64,000 bases of DNA, from assembly GCA_039934035.1 (NCBI GenBank), contig JBDTMZ010000104.1, positions 1 through 64,000 on the forward strand, given 5' to 3'. Below the pieces are notes generated by a model that was not told where the DNA came from, searched no databases, and saw nothing but the letters and a program-made list of their open reading frames with translations. Shown here piece by piece: positions 57,585 to 64,000 of this stretch. The stretch comes from Solibacter sp039934035 (GTDB lineage Bacteria; Acidobacteriota; Terriglobia; Bryobacterales; Bryobacteraceae). Every line of letters begins with the position of its first letter. Position 1 is the first letter of the stretch. The translations under genes were made by a program, and so were the position numbers.

Positions 57585-58221
57585 GATCGTAATTGCGGAT
57601 GACCACGATGTGGTGAGGGCGGGCTTACGCTTTCTCCTGGAGCGGCAAGGGGATATCGAGATTGTCGGTGAAGCTGCGGACGGCCGGCAGGTTGTGCGTC
57701 TGGCGGAGGACTGTTCCCCTTCCGTCGTTGTCATGGACATTGCCATGCCTCAGTTGAACGGGATCGATGCCGCAGCGCAGATTCTGGCGCGCGATTCCAG
57801 CATCAAGATCATCATACTCAGTATGTATACCGACGAGGAATATCTCACGCGCGCCCTGACGGTAGGCGTAAAGGGTTACCTGGTAAAGGACGCAGTACAG
57901 GCCGACCTGATTCGTGCAGTGCGGGCCGTCGCGACCGGCAAATCGTTTTTCAGCCCTGTCATTGCCCAGACCCTGGCTGAAGATTATGTGCGTCAATTGC
58001 AAAGCAAGGGCATCGAAGATTCTTACGAGTTGCTGACGGAACGCGAGCGGGAAGTTCTCCAACTCATCGCGGAAGGTAAGTCGAACAAGGAGGTCGCCGC
58101 GATACTTGGTGTCAGCCCCTATACGATTGAAACCCACCGGCTGCATCTGATGCAGAAGCTGAATCTCCACAATACGGCGGAAATTGTGCTCTACGCGGTT
58201 CGCAAGAAAATTGTCGTCTGA
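57574..58221 (+). CDS. NarL/FixJ-family response regulator, pair 2, probable CTG start
   Basis: Reading from CTG at 57574, seven bases behind AAGGAG, gives KIRIVIADDHDVVRAGL and a 215-residue protein, the same length as the first regulator, with phosphoacceptor Asp 55 in VVVMDIAMPQLNG. The first conventional start, GTG at 57610, would drop the beta-1 strand and the acidic pair Asp 9-10 that every receiver needs for magnesium. The LuxR-type helix-turn-helix (LTEREREVLQLIAEGKSNKE) is intact. It is the partner of the kinase it overlaps. Confidence 0.85.
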   Translation: MKIRIVIADDHDVVRAGLRFLLERQGDIEIVGEAADGRQVVRLAEDCSPSVVVMDIAMPQLNGIDAAAQILARDSSIKIIILSMYTDEEYLTRALTVGVKGYLVKDAVQADLIRAVRAVATGKSFFSPVIAQTLAEDYVRQLQSKGIEDSYELLTEREREVLQLIAEGKSNKEVAAILGVSPYTIETHRLHLMQKLNLHNTAEIVLYAVRKKIVV

Positions 58222-58343
58222 TTTTGCGGCCCGTGAGCGGTCTGGGGTTCCTGCCAGCTTCCTATCAGTTTCTGGCGGTCTTCCAAGTCCCCCGCAACAG
58301 CGGATAGCCCGAGAACCAATAGCCCCATGGTTACATTTATCAT
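58191..58343 (-). CDS. Possible 50-residue secreted peptide
   Basis: From ATG at 58343, overlapping the stop of the adjacent response regulator (ATGA), the frame gives a signal-peptide-like start (VTMGLLVLGLSAVAG) and DLEDRQKLIGSWQ, which resembles the opening of small lipocalin-like domains (DxxKLxGxW), but it stops after about 30 more residues. It also runs through the 3' end of the regulator gene on the other strand. It is probably a truncated relic or a short exported peptide. Confidence 0.35.
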   Translation of the reverse strand: MINVTMGLLVLGLSAVAGDLEDRQKLIGSWQEPQTAHGPQNQTTIFLRTA

Positions 58344-58759
58344 ACAGCCTCCTGTTTCGCAGTCGGTGTCTCCACCCGGCATTCGCCTGATGAGGCCAAT
58401 GCAGCGGCAAGTCCGGCCCGCAACTCCGCCAAACTGAACGGCTTCATCAAGAGAGGTGCGTTAATCTTCGCGCCGTCTGTGAAACCGCTCATCAGTAAGG
58501 CGCGAAGTGAGGGCCTCCGTGAACGCAGATGGTCGAGCAGGTCCGGTCCGTTCATGCCCGGCATTTTGATGTCGGATAGCACCACGTCGATCGATTCGCC
58601 AGAGTTGTCGAAGGCGGCGATTGCCTGGATCGAGTCCGCAGCGGTGATCACCTGAAACCCGTTGGCTCGAAGCAGGCTGGCCACAACACTGAGGGTGCGG
58701 GAGTCGTCTTCGACAAGCAGAACGGTTGCGGTTGAGACCTTATGCGCATCGTGTTCCAT
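58340..58759 (-). CDS. Single-domain response regulator (CheY-like)
   Basis: A 139-residue receiver without output domain: acidic pair in VLLVEDDSRTL, phosphoacceptor in VVLSDIKMPGMNGPDLL, lysine in LLMKPFS. It probably carries phosphate to or from a partner, or acts through protein contact. It stands next to the two NarL-type pairs but on the opposite strand. No histidine kinase adjoins it on this strand. Confidence 0.88.
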   Translation of the reverse strand: MEHDAHKVSTATVLLVEDDSRTLSVVASLLRANGFQVITAADSIQAIAAFDNSGESIDVVLSDIKMPGMNGPDLLDHLRSRRPSLRALLMSGFTDGAKINAPLLMKPFSLAELRAGLAAALASSGECRVETPTAKQEAV

Positions 58760-58935
58760 GAGCTAACTCTATATTCGTGCCGTGGGATTTGCTATCCCGT
58801 GGATGCATGATATCCGCCGCCGAGGACGGGCCTGCGCGCCAAGCGACCGCAGTGGCTGGAGGACGGCCACTCGGCCATCGCGATTGACAGGATCGATCGA
58901 TTCTGCCCAAAATCTCTTAAGCGTCGGATAACAAA

Positions 58936-59148
58936 ATGACGAACCTTTTCGATCGCCGCCCATCGTCATTCATACTGTGCTGGCTGGCTCCCCTGTTTCT
59001 ATTGGCTGTGGGGCTCGCGCCCAGCGGGATTCGGGCGGAAGAGCATCCCAGATCCCGGATAGTTCTGCGTGCCGGCCTTAGAGAAATGAATAGCGCCCTT
59101 CACCCGAATTGCGTCAAAGCGCGGACAGGGGAGCCTGGGCGGCAATGA
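58936..59148 (+). CDS. Possible 70-residue secreted protein
   Basis: A signal-peptide-like start (SSFILCWLAPLFLLAVGLAPSGIRA) is followed by about 35 polar residues with no known domain. The stop overlaps the ATG of the winged-helix gene (ATGA), the only support for its being translated. No ribosome-binding site is visible. It could be a leader frame coupling translation. Confidence 0.35.
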   Translation: MTNLFDRRPSSFILCWLAPLFLLAVGLAPSGIRAEEHPRSRIVLRAGLREMNSALHPNCVKARTGEPGRQ

Positions 59149-59537
59149 CAGAGCACCTCCGGTCAAAAGCCGAAGTTGACCAGTTCGTCCTGAATCACAT
59201 CGATACAGTCCCTCATCTCGAGGCGCTCCTCTTGCTTTGGGATAGCCGCCCGAAGCCTTGGTCAGTGCAGGAGATGGCCGACGGATTGTACCTTACACCC
59301 GTCGCGACTCGGGTGATTCTCCAGGATCTGATGCGTCACAGGCTGATTACTCTTGCCGCCGAACCAGCCGATACCTATTGGTATGTCAGCGATGCCGCAA
59401 GAGACCTGCTGGTATCGGCGCTGCAGACGACCTATCGACAAGAATTGATTCGTCTCTCGAGATTGATCCATTCAAAAGCGCCGGCCGCGGTCCGCGAATT
59501 TGCACGCGCGTTCCGCTTCAAGAAGGAGCCCGAGTGA
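59145..59537 (+). CDS. Winged-helix-like protein
   Basis: A 130-residue protein. The middle forms a winged-helix: DTVPHLEALLLLWDSRPKPW, MADGLYLTPVATRVILQDLM, and a wing TYWYVSDAAR, followed by a helix and a basic tail. It probably binds DNA and may regulate its own operon with the two membrane proteins that follow 1 and 4 bp downstream. I do not know a family name with certainty. Confidence 0.65.
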   Translation: MTEHLRSKAEVDQFVLNHIDTVPHLEALLLLWDSRPKPWSVQEMADGLYLTPVATRVILQDLMRHRLITLAAEPADTYWYVSDAARDLLVSALQTTYRQELIRLSRLIHSKAPAAVREFARAFRFKKEPE

Positions 59538-59538
59538 A

Positions 59539-59796
59539 ATGGGACCAGCCGTTTACCTTTTAGGCACGCTCACGAGTCTGGCATGTGCCTTACTGCTGTT
59601 CAGAGCGTACGTCCGCGTGAGGAAGAGATTACTCCTCTGGAGCGGCCTTTGCTTTGCAGGCCTTACCATATCGAACGGGCTCGTCTTTGTGGACCTTGTT
59701 GTCTACCCTGAGGTTAATCTGTATGAATGGAGGCTCGGCACAGCGGCGGTCGCGCTCCTCCTTTTGGTCTTTGGCTTGATATGGGAGAGTGAGTAA
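59539..59796 (+). CDS. Small membrane protein, DUF5985-like (first of a pair)
   Basis: An 85-residue protein with three hydrophobic helices (about 4-21, 29-50, 63-80) and a short basic loop (VRVRKRLLLWSGLC). It starts behind GAAGGAG, 1 bp after the winged-helix gene. Length and layout match the small DUF5985 family, usually found in pairs beside such a regulator. Function is unknown. Confidence 0.6.
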   Translation: MGPAVYLLGTLTSLACALLLFRAYVRVRKRLLLWSGLCFAGLTISNGLVFVDLVVYPEVNLYEWRLGTAAVALLLLVFGLIWESE

Positions 59797-59800
59797 ACCT

Positions 59801-60064
59801 ATGGTGGAAGGCTTCTTATTGGGCGTGATCGCGACGTCCTCCATAACGGCCGGCGTATTCTTCCTGAAATTCTGGAAGAACACGCGCGACTCATTCTTCC
59901 TGGCATTCGCCGCCTCGTTTGTACTCGAAGGGCTTAATCGGGCAGCCGTTCTGTTTGCCCCCCGGCCGAATGGGCCAAACTCATGGACATATCTAATCCG
60001 GCTGCTTTCGTTGCTGCTCATCCTGGCCGCGATTCTGCGAAAGAACTCTGGAGACAGTCATTGA
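59801..60064 (+). CDS. Small membrane protein, DUF5985-like (second of a pair)
   Basis: An 87-residue protein with three hydrophobic helices and the pattern FLLGVIATSSITAGVFFLKF then WKNTRDSFFLAFAASFVLEG, typical of DUF5985. It follows the related gene by 4 bp; a GTG at 59789 would overlap that gene. The two probably form a hetero-oligomer in the membrane. Confidence 0.65.
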   Translation: MVEGFLLGVIATSSITAGVFFLKFWKNTRDSFFLAFAASFVLEGLNRAAVLFAPRPNGPNSWTYLIRLLSLLLILAAILRKNSGDSH

Positions 60065-60204
60065 CGCAGCGCGGCTCGACCGGCCAAATCTGGAAGTAAT
60101 CTTCGTCTTCCAACGGCGATGCCAAGGCGCAGCGGAATATAAAACTCAGCAGCGGCGGCATTCAACATTGCGGCTGTGATCGCTGTGAACACGATCAGAC
60201 TGAT

Positions 60205-61635
60205 TCACATCTTCCTCACTGGGGGCGGTTGCTTCCCACGGATTTGCTGAGCTGGTTCTGGTTCTTCTCGCTGCGGCTCCAGTTGGAGTTTGTCAACCTT
60301 GAACTGCGTCTTCCACGCCCGGGTTAGGATTTCCTGCGCAACGGGATCGAGGGTCGTATTGGAACGGTATTGGATTTTCAGAAGCATGCCGTCGGTCGTG
60401 AATCCCACTTCGTATCCCAGCAGTTCTCCGGCCTCGGCCGGCCAAGTCTCCTTGATCGGCCCCGCTAGCCGCGCCATTACCTCGGCGCGAATCGAGTCCA
60501 GGTCCTGTAGGGGCGGCGCAACGCGGGTCGGGGCCTTTAGTTGCTGCCGCAACAGCGCGAGTTCTTCCTCACTGGCGACCTTGCGGACGACCAGGCTCAC
60601 TTCCTTACCAGTGCGTCGCAGCAGCACTTTCTCGGCTTCCGCAATCTTGGCCTTCGGAATCGGTGTGGAGGCGAACAGACGCACGATGATCTCCGCCGGC
60701 GTGATATCTATTTGTTGCGTGACAAACGCATCGGGTGGCCCCAACAGCCGGATTGCCTCCCTGACCGCAGCGCGACTGCGCGTCTCGTCGCGGACCTGAA
60801 GCAGCGATTTGCTGAGAGGAACGAAGAGCATAGCGAGCACCGCAAGCAGCATTACTATCCGCCAGCGCAATTTTCCTATATGGCCCAACGCACCAGAGAA
60901 CTTGGTCCTTTGTAGAAAAATGTAGAGCCGATCGCGCGATGCTCCTTCGAGAACCAGCGAATTGATCGTCGCGCGCACATCGGGCGAATCCATTCGCACT
61001 ACGTAAAAGACGACAAAGGCGCTCGCCACGATCGCCGCGAGATTGGTTAGAAACAGCAGTCCGGCGCCAGAAATGATCGGCCAGGCGAAGCCACTGCCAA
61101 CTCCAAAACCGACAGTGCAAAGCGGCGGCATTAAGGCCACCGCTATGGCGACGCCAGGTAACGCGGTGACCCCGCCACCCTCACCCTTTCGGCAGACCAC
61201 TACCGAACCGGCCAGTCCGGAGAACAGAGCAACGCCCAGGTCGAGTAGATTGGGCTGCGTTCGGGCGAGAATCTCGCTGGTGGGCGTCTGAAAAGGCAAA
61301 GTCCACACCAGTGCAGCGGAAAACAGGATCGAGGTTGCGACTCCGATAAGAATGCTCAACAAGGACTTAATGCCAAGATAGAGGTCGGCCGACGCCAACG
61401 CGAGACCCGCTCCAAGAATAGGCCCCATAAGCGGTGAGATCAGCATGGCGCCGATCACGACCGCAGGGCTGTTCAATACCAGGCCAAGTGTGGCGATGCC
61501 AGCGGAGAATAACAATTCCAGCCCGTAGTTGAGGCTGGCAAGCTCGGAGGCGTTGAAGACCTGCAGGTAAACTCCTGGCTTCGAATCCGGGGCGATCTTC
61601 AGCAGGTGCTCGATGCGCCCGCGCAGGGATGTCAT
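60205..61635 (-). CDS. DUF389 (TIGR00341-type) membrane protein
   Basis: A 476-residue protein. The N-terminal half is hydrophobic with the family hallmark VIGAMLISPLMGPILGAGLA, then GVAIAVALMPPLCTVGFGVG and about six helices in total. The C-terminal 200 residues are soluble (alpha/beta, about 275-470), a typical layout for long DUF389 proteins. Function is unknown; transport is suspected. The ATG at 61635 has GGAGAGAG upstream; an earlier ATG four codons away lacks one. Confidence 0.85.
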   Translation of the reverse strand: MTSLRGRIEHLLKIAPDSKPGVYLQVFNASELASLNYGLELLFSAGIATLGLVLNSPAVVIGAMLISPLMGPILGAGLALASADLYLGIKSLLSILIGVATSILFSAALVWTLPFQTPTSEILARTQPNLLDLGVALFSGLAGSVVVCRKGEGGGVTALPGVAIAVALMPPLCTVGFGVGSGFAWPIISGAGLLFLTNLAAIVASAFVVFYVVRMDSPDVRATINSLVLEGASRDRLYIFLQRTKFSGALGHIGKLRWRIVMLLAVLAMLFVPLSKSLLQVRDETRSRAAVREAIRLLGPPDAFVTQQIDITPAEIIVRLFASTPIPKAKIAEAEKVLLRRTGKEVSLVVRKVASEEELALLRQQLKAPTRVAPPLQDLDSIRAEVMARLAGPIKETWPAEAGELLGYEVGFTTDGMLLKIQYRSNTTLDPVAQEILTRAWKTQFKVDKLQLEPQREEPEPAQQIRGKQPPPVRKM

Positions 61636-61761
61636 GGCTCTCTCCATCTGAAGGAGATTCTAGCTTATGGGGTTTCCGTTTCGGATATTTCACTCGAGCG
61701 GTTTCCCCCCAAGCCATAATCGGCTTCGTCAGGCGAATTCTGCCGCTACACCTCAGCAACC

Positions 61762-62907
61762 CTAATAACGGAAAACAGCCGCCACCGGCCCCCCTCCCGG
61801 CACCACCTCGGGAGCCACTGCGTATACCGATCCTCCGGTCGCGAAGGTCTGTAGCGCCGCAAGGTTCAACAAGTCCTGATCCCATGCGGTTGGAGTGTCC
61901 CTAAGCAGCGTTGAATTGCTGGACACGTCGAATCTTCCCCATTGCTGAACGCCCACGGCTACGAAGATATAGTCCACCCGCCCCTGATGCGCGGCAGGCA
62001 ATATTTCTTCAAGGGCCTTCGACGCGCGCCCCGTGTACCACAATCGCAAGTACTGATCCGCAGCCTTTGCCTGATCCTTCGTTAGGTGCGCCGATACAAT
62101 GGCGTTCGCTTTCTCGTGAAGCTCACGCCTTTCAAGGATGTCCGGATTTCCCGAGATCCCGTCGCCTAGCAGTTCGAGATTCGAATTAGCTTGCTGGTAG
62201 ATGGCACGTAAATAATCGACCGCGGCCAGGACCACAGGTGCCGAACGTCGCGCAAGAAGTTCTCTCATCCCGGTATCCACCCGTTGGAAATCAGCGAAGA
62301 TGAATTCCTTTTTGTTTTCATCGCCTCCTGAATGACCGTGAAGCGTGCCGCTTCTTCTCCCCGGCCCGGCCGAAACGGAGTGGCACTGCAATGCATGCTC
62401 CTGTGTCCGCCGCCTCATCGCGGTCGCCAGGCCCTGCGGCAAATCGGACGGCTCCAATTCTGCGATGCCTTCCACCGTAGCTTCGAACACTCGCACATGA
62501 CGTTGAGTCAGGGCCAGCACGTAATAGTGGCCGGTCGCCGCAATCCAGGCGAGCAAGGGCTTTAAGTGGAAGCGGTCAGAAGTGACAGCGAGTTCCGGCA
62601 CCTGCATCTGAAGCCGATAGGATCGAAAGAAATCTGGTGCAGCCAAAATCGCCAATCCATCGCTCTGATGTTGCCAGAAGTTGTAGTCATCTAACAGCCT
62701 CCTCGCCGGTTCGAGCATACGGCCAATCGCCGAACTCCCCACGCCGAAGTCCTCTAGCCCCGACTCTGCCTCGCGCAACAGGTTCTTGAGCCGGATCGGA
62801 TCCTGTTGGGTGTTCGGCCCGGCACGGTGAGTTGGCAAGTACAGAGAGACGCACGGGCCGCCTTTGTGATTGAGCATGGTTTGTAAATCGATCTTCAATA
62901 CTTCCAT
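61762..62907 (-). CDS. baeRF3-type (archaeo-eukaryotic release factor-like) protein
   Basis: A 381-residue protein that resembles the bacterial archaeo-eukaryotic release factor family 3: the opening segment CVSLYLPTHRAGPNTQQDPI, YYVLALTQRHVRVFEAT and the C-terminal Pelota-like domain ending VYAVAPEVVPGGGPVAAVFRY are diagnostic. The His/Gly-rich loop (about 170-195) sits where release factors carry the GGQ-like loop. The role is unknown, perhaps ribosome rescue. It lies 126 bp upstream of the DUF389 gene on the same strand. Confidence 0.8.
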   Translation of the reverse strand: MEVLKIDLQTMLNHKGGPCVSLYLPTHRAGPNTQQDPIRLKNLLREAESGLEDFGVGSSAIGRMLEPARRLLDDYNFWQHQSDGLAILAAPDFFRSYRLQMQVPELAVTSDRFHLKPLLAWIAATGHYYVLALTQRHVRVFEATVEGIAELEPSDLPQGLATAMRRRTQEHALQCHSVSAGPGRRSGTLHGHSGGDENKKEFIFADFQRVDTGMRELLARRSAPVVLAAVDYLRAIYQQANSNLELLGDGISGNPDILERRELHEKANAIVSAHLTKDQAKAADQYLRLWYTGRASKALEEILPAAHQGRVDYIFVAVGVQQWGRFDVSSNSTLLRDTPTAWDQDLLNLAALQTFATGGSVYAVAPEVVPGGGPVAAVFRY

Positions 62908-63082
62908 GAGATTTGCCTTTCCTAACCTTCTCGATTCGGAGGACCTTCCCTCCTAAACTCGAGGTTACCGGGTATCGAAAACGGACCCCATCCCGGGAAC
63001 ACGTGAGGATCATGGTGAAAACTGCGTAAGCTCAGAGTTGTCCGAAGAATTGCGGCTCGATTGGCTTTACCGGGATCAATCG

Positions 63083-64000
63083 CTATCGTTTGTCTGGCAC
63101 CGGCAGGCCATCGACCGGTGCGTCCAGCACTTTCTGCGACATGGTAAATTGCCAGGCGTCAATAATCCCGGAGGGAAACGTAGGGATCAGGCGGTCGACG
63201 CGTGCGCGAATGTCCGCCACTACTTCCGGGTGCGCCGCGGCGCAGTCGTAACTTTCCTGGGGATCGCTCACGATGTCGTACAGTTCGGGCTTCGGTAGAG
63301 GAAGATTCAATCTGCCGACGGAGGGTACGGGTGACCACGCCTTCGTGTTGTAGCGTGATATGTGAAGCTTCCAGCGTCCCAGGCGCGCGCACTGCAGGTA
63401 CACGCTATCGAAGTATAGGAACACGTCACGCTCCAGATCCCATTGCTGGCCGGTCATCAACGGCCAGATGTCGACGCCGTCCAACTGGTTGGGAGACGGC
63501 GTGGCACCGCACAAACGGGTCAGGGTCGGCAGCAAGTCCAGCGTGGTGGCGATTCCCGTGCAACCGATGCCGGAGGGAATTACGCCGGGAAACCGGGCCA
63601 GAAACGGTTCCCGCATTCCACCTTCATAGGTGTCGCCTTTTCGGCCACGCAGGTTTCCCGGACTACCCTGATACCATGGCCCGTTGTCGCTGGAGAACAT
63701 GACCAGGGTGTTCGAATCCAGGCCGTTGGCTTTGAGCGCCGCCATCACCTCGCCGGTGCTCCAGTCCAACTCCTGTACCACGTCCGCATAGGCGCCTAAA
63801 TCCGATTTGCCGGCGAAGCGGGCGGAAGGCACAAGCGGCAAATGCGGAGCGGTGTGCGCCAGATACAGAAAGAACGGCGCATCCTTGGAGCGGTTGATGA
63901 AATCCGTGGCCTCCTGGGTGAAGCGGGCGGTTAACTTGCTCAAGTCGGGGGACGGTGCCATTACGGAAGTGCCGCGGATCAGCGGACAGGGCGACATGTC
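63083..64000 (-). CDS. Sulfatase, C-terminal part, cut by the window edge
   Basis: The frame is open to the last base, so the N-terminus with the formylglycine motif lies outside. What is visible is the alkaline-phosphatase-superfamily core of an arylsulfatase: FSSDNGPWYQGSPGNLRGRK (metal-binding Asp-Asn and Lys), EGGMREPFLARFPG, then the C-terminal subdomain with YDIVSDPQE and VVADIRARVDRL. It cleaves a sulfate ester in the periplasm or outside. The specific substrate cannot be told. The gap on its 3' side has no gene. Confidence 0.88.
   Translation of the reverse strand, partial: DMSPCPLIRGTSVMAPSPDLSKLTARFTQEATDFINRSKDAPFFLYLAHTAPHLPLVPSARFAGKSDLGAYADVVQELDWSTGEVMAALKANGLDSNTLVMFSSDNGPWYQGSPGNLRGRKGDTYEGGMREPFLARFPGVIPSGIGCTGIATTLDLLPTLTRLCGATPSPNQLDGVDIWPLMTGQQWDLERDVFLYFDSVYLQCARLGRWKLHISRYNTKAWSPVPSVGRLNLPLPKPELYDIVSDPQESYDCAAAHPEVVADIRARVDRLIPTFPSGIIDAWQFTMSQKVLDAPVDGLPVPDKR

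Noticed and set aside
1..64000. CRISPR array, intact insertion sequence or prophage
   Set aside because: No regularly spaced repeats, transposase or phage genes were seen.

Overview
The window is high-GC, densely coded bacterial chromosome and most likely comes from a Solibacter/Bryobacter-type Acidobacteriota. The evidence is a beta-propeller protein with the TIGR03437 C-terminal domain (18974-21024), many Tat- or Sec-exported enzymes, TPR/HEAT operons beside DUF4331, and an IorAB-type molybdenum hydroxylase. This is inference from gene content; there is no rRNA or other marker in the window. Non-ATG starts are frequent (GTG, TTG, probably one CTG).

Layout. 0-6.4 kb: an exported gluzincin-like protease with TPRs, then a tetrahaem cytochrome / 4x[4Fe-4S] / NrfD electron-transfer module and a large multi-pass protein. 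6.5-15.4 kb: HDOD, DUF309, a DUF4331-TPR-HEAT operon, an exported methyltransferase, DinB, an alpha/beta hydrolase, an NTF2-like protein and a redoxin. 15.4-25 kb, minus strand: a duplicated-domain secreted protein, iorB-iorA, and rsfS-rlmH-accD-folC-plsC running into a frameshifted beta-propeller gene. 25-31.6 kb, plus strand: M15-like protein, hpt, DMT exporter, arginase, ddl, S41 protease and two small PilZ proteins. 31.7-41.6 kb: a frameshifted secreted protein, alcohol dehydrogenase/aldo-keto reductase, DJ-1, Tat-exported cupin and metallo-beta-lactamase-fold proteins, tandem Nif3 paralogues, SDR-DUF2867, fasciclin, and an XRE-cupin regulator.

41.6-47.4 kb is looser. It holds an RRM protein / IF-1 pair, a YeeE/YedE pair, a truncated TolC-like gene, a CcmH-like protein and a PadR regulator. 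Around these lie long stretches without intact genes, one of which contains a decayed AbiEii-type toxin gene. 47.4-63 kb is an envelope and stress section: NhaA, a ClC-CBS-TM-TPR fusion translationally coupled to a Pal-like lipoprotein, two paralogous NarL-type two-component pairs flanking an orphan HlyD adaptor, a single-domain response regulator, a winged-helix/DUF5985/DUF5985 operon, DUF389 and a baeRF3-type protein. A sulfatase runs off the right edge.

The points most worth a second look are the ClC-CBS-TM-TPR fusion, the duplicated signalling pairs around the HlyD gene with a CTG start, two dispersed hairpins with a compensatory base-pair change, three single-base frameshifts, and the histidine-rich leader in front of a Tat signal. 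No CRISPR array, intact mobile element, tRNA or rRNA was seen.
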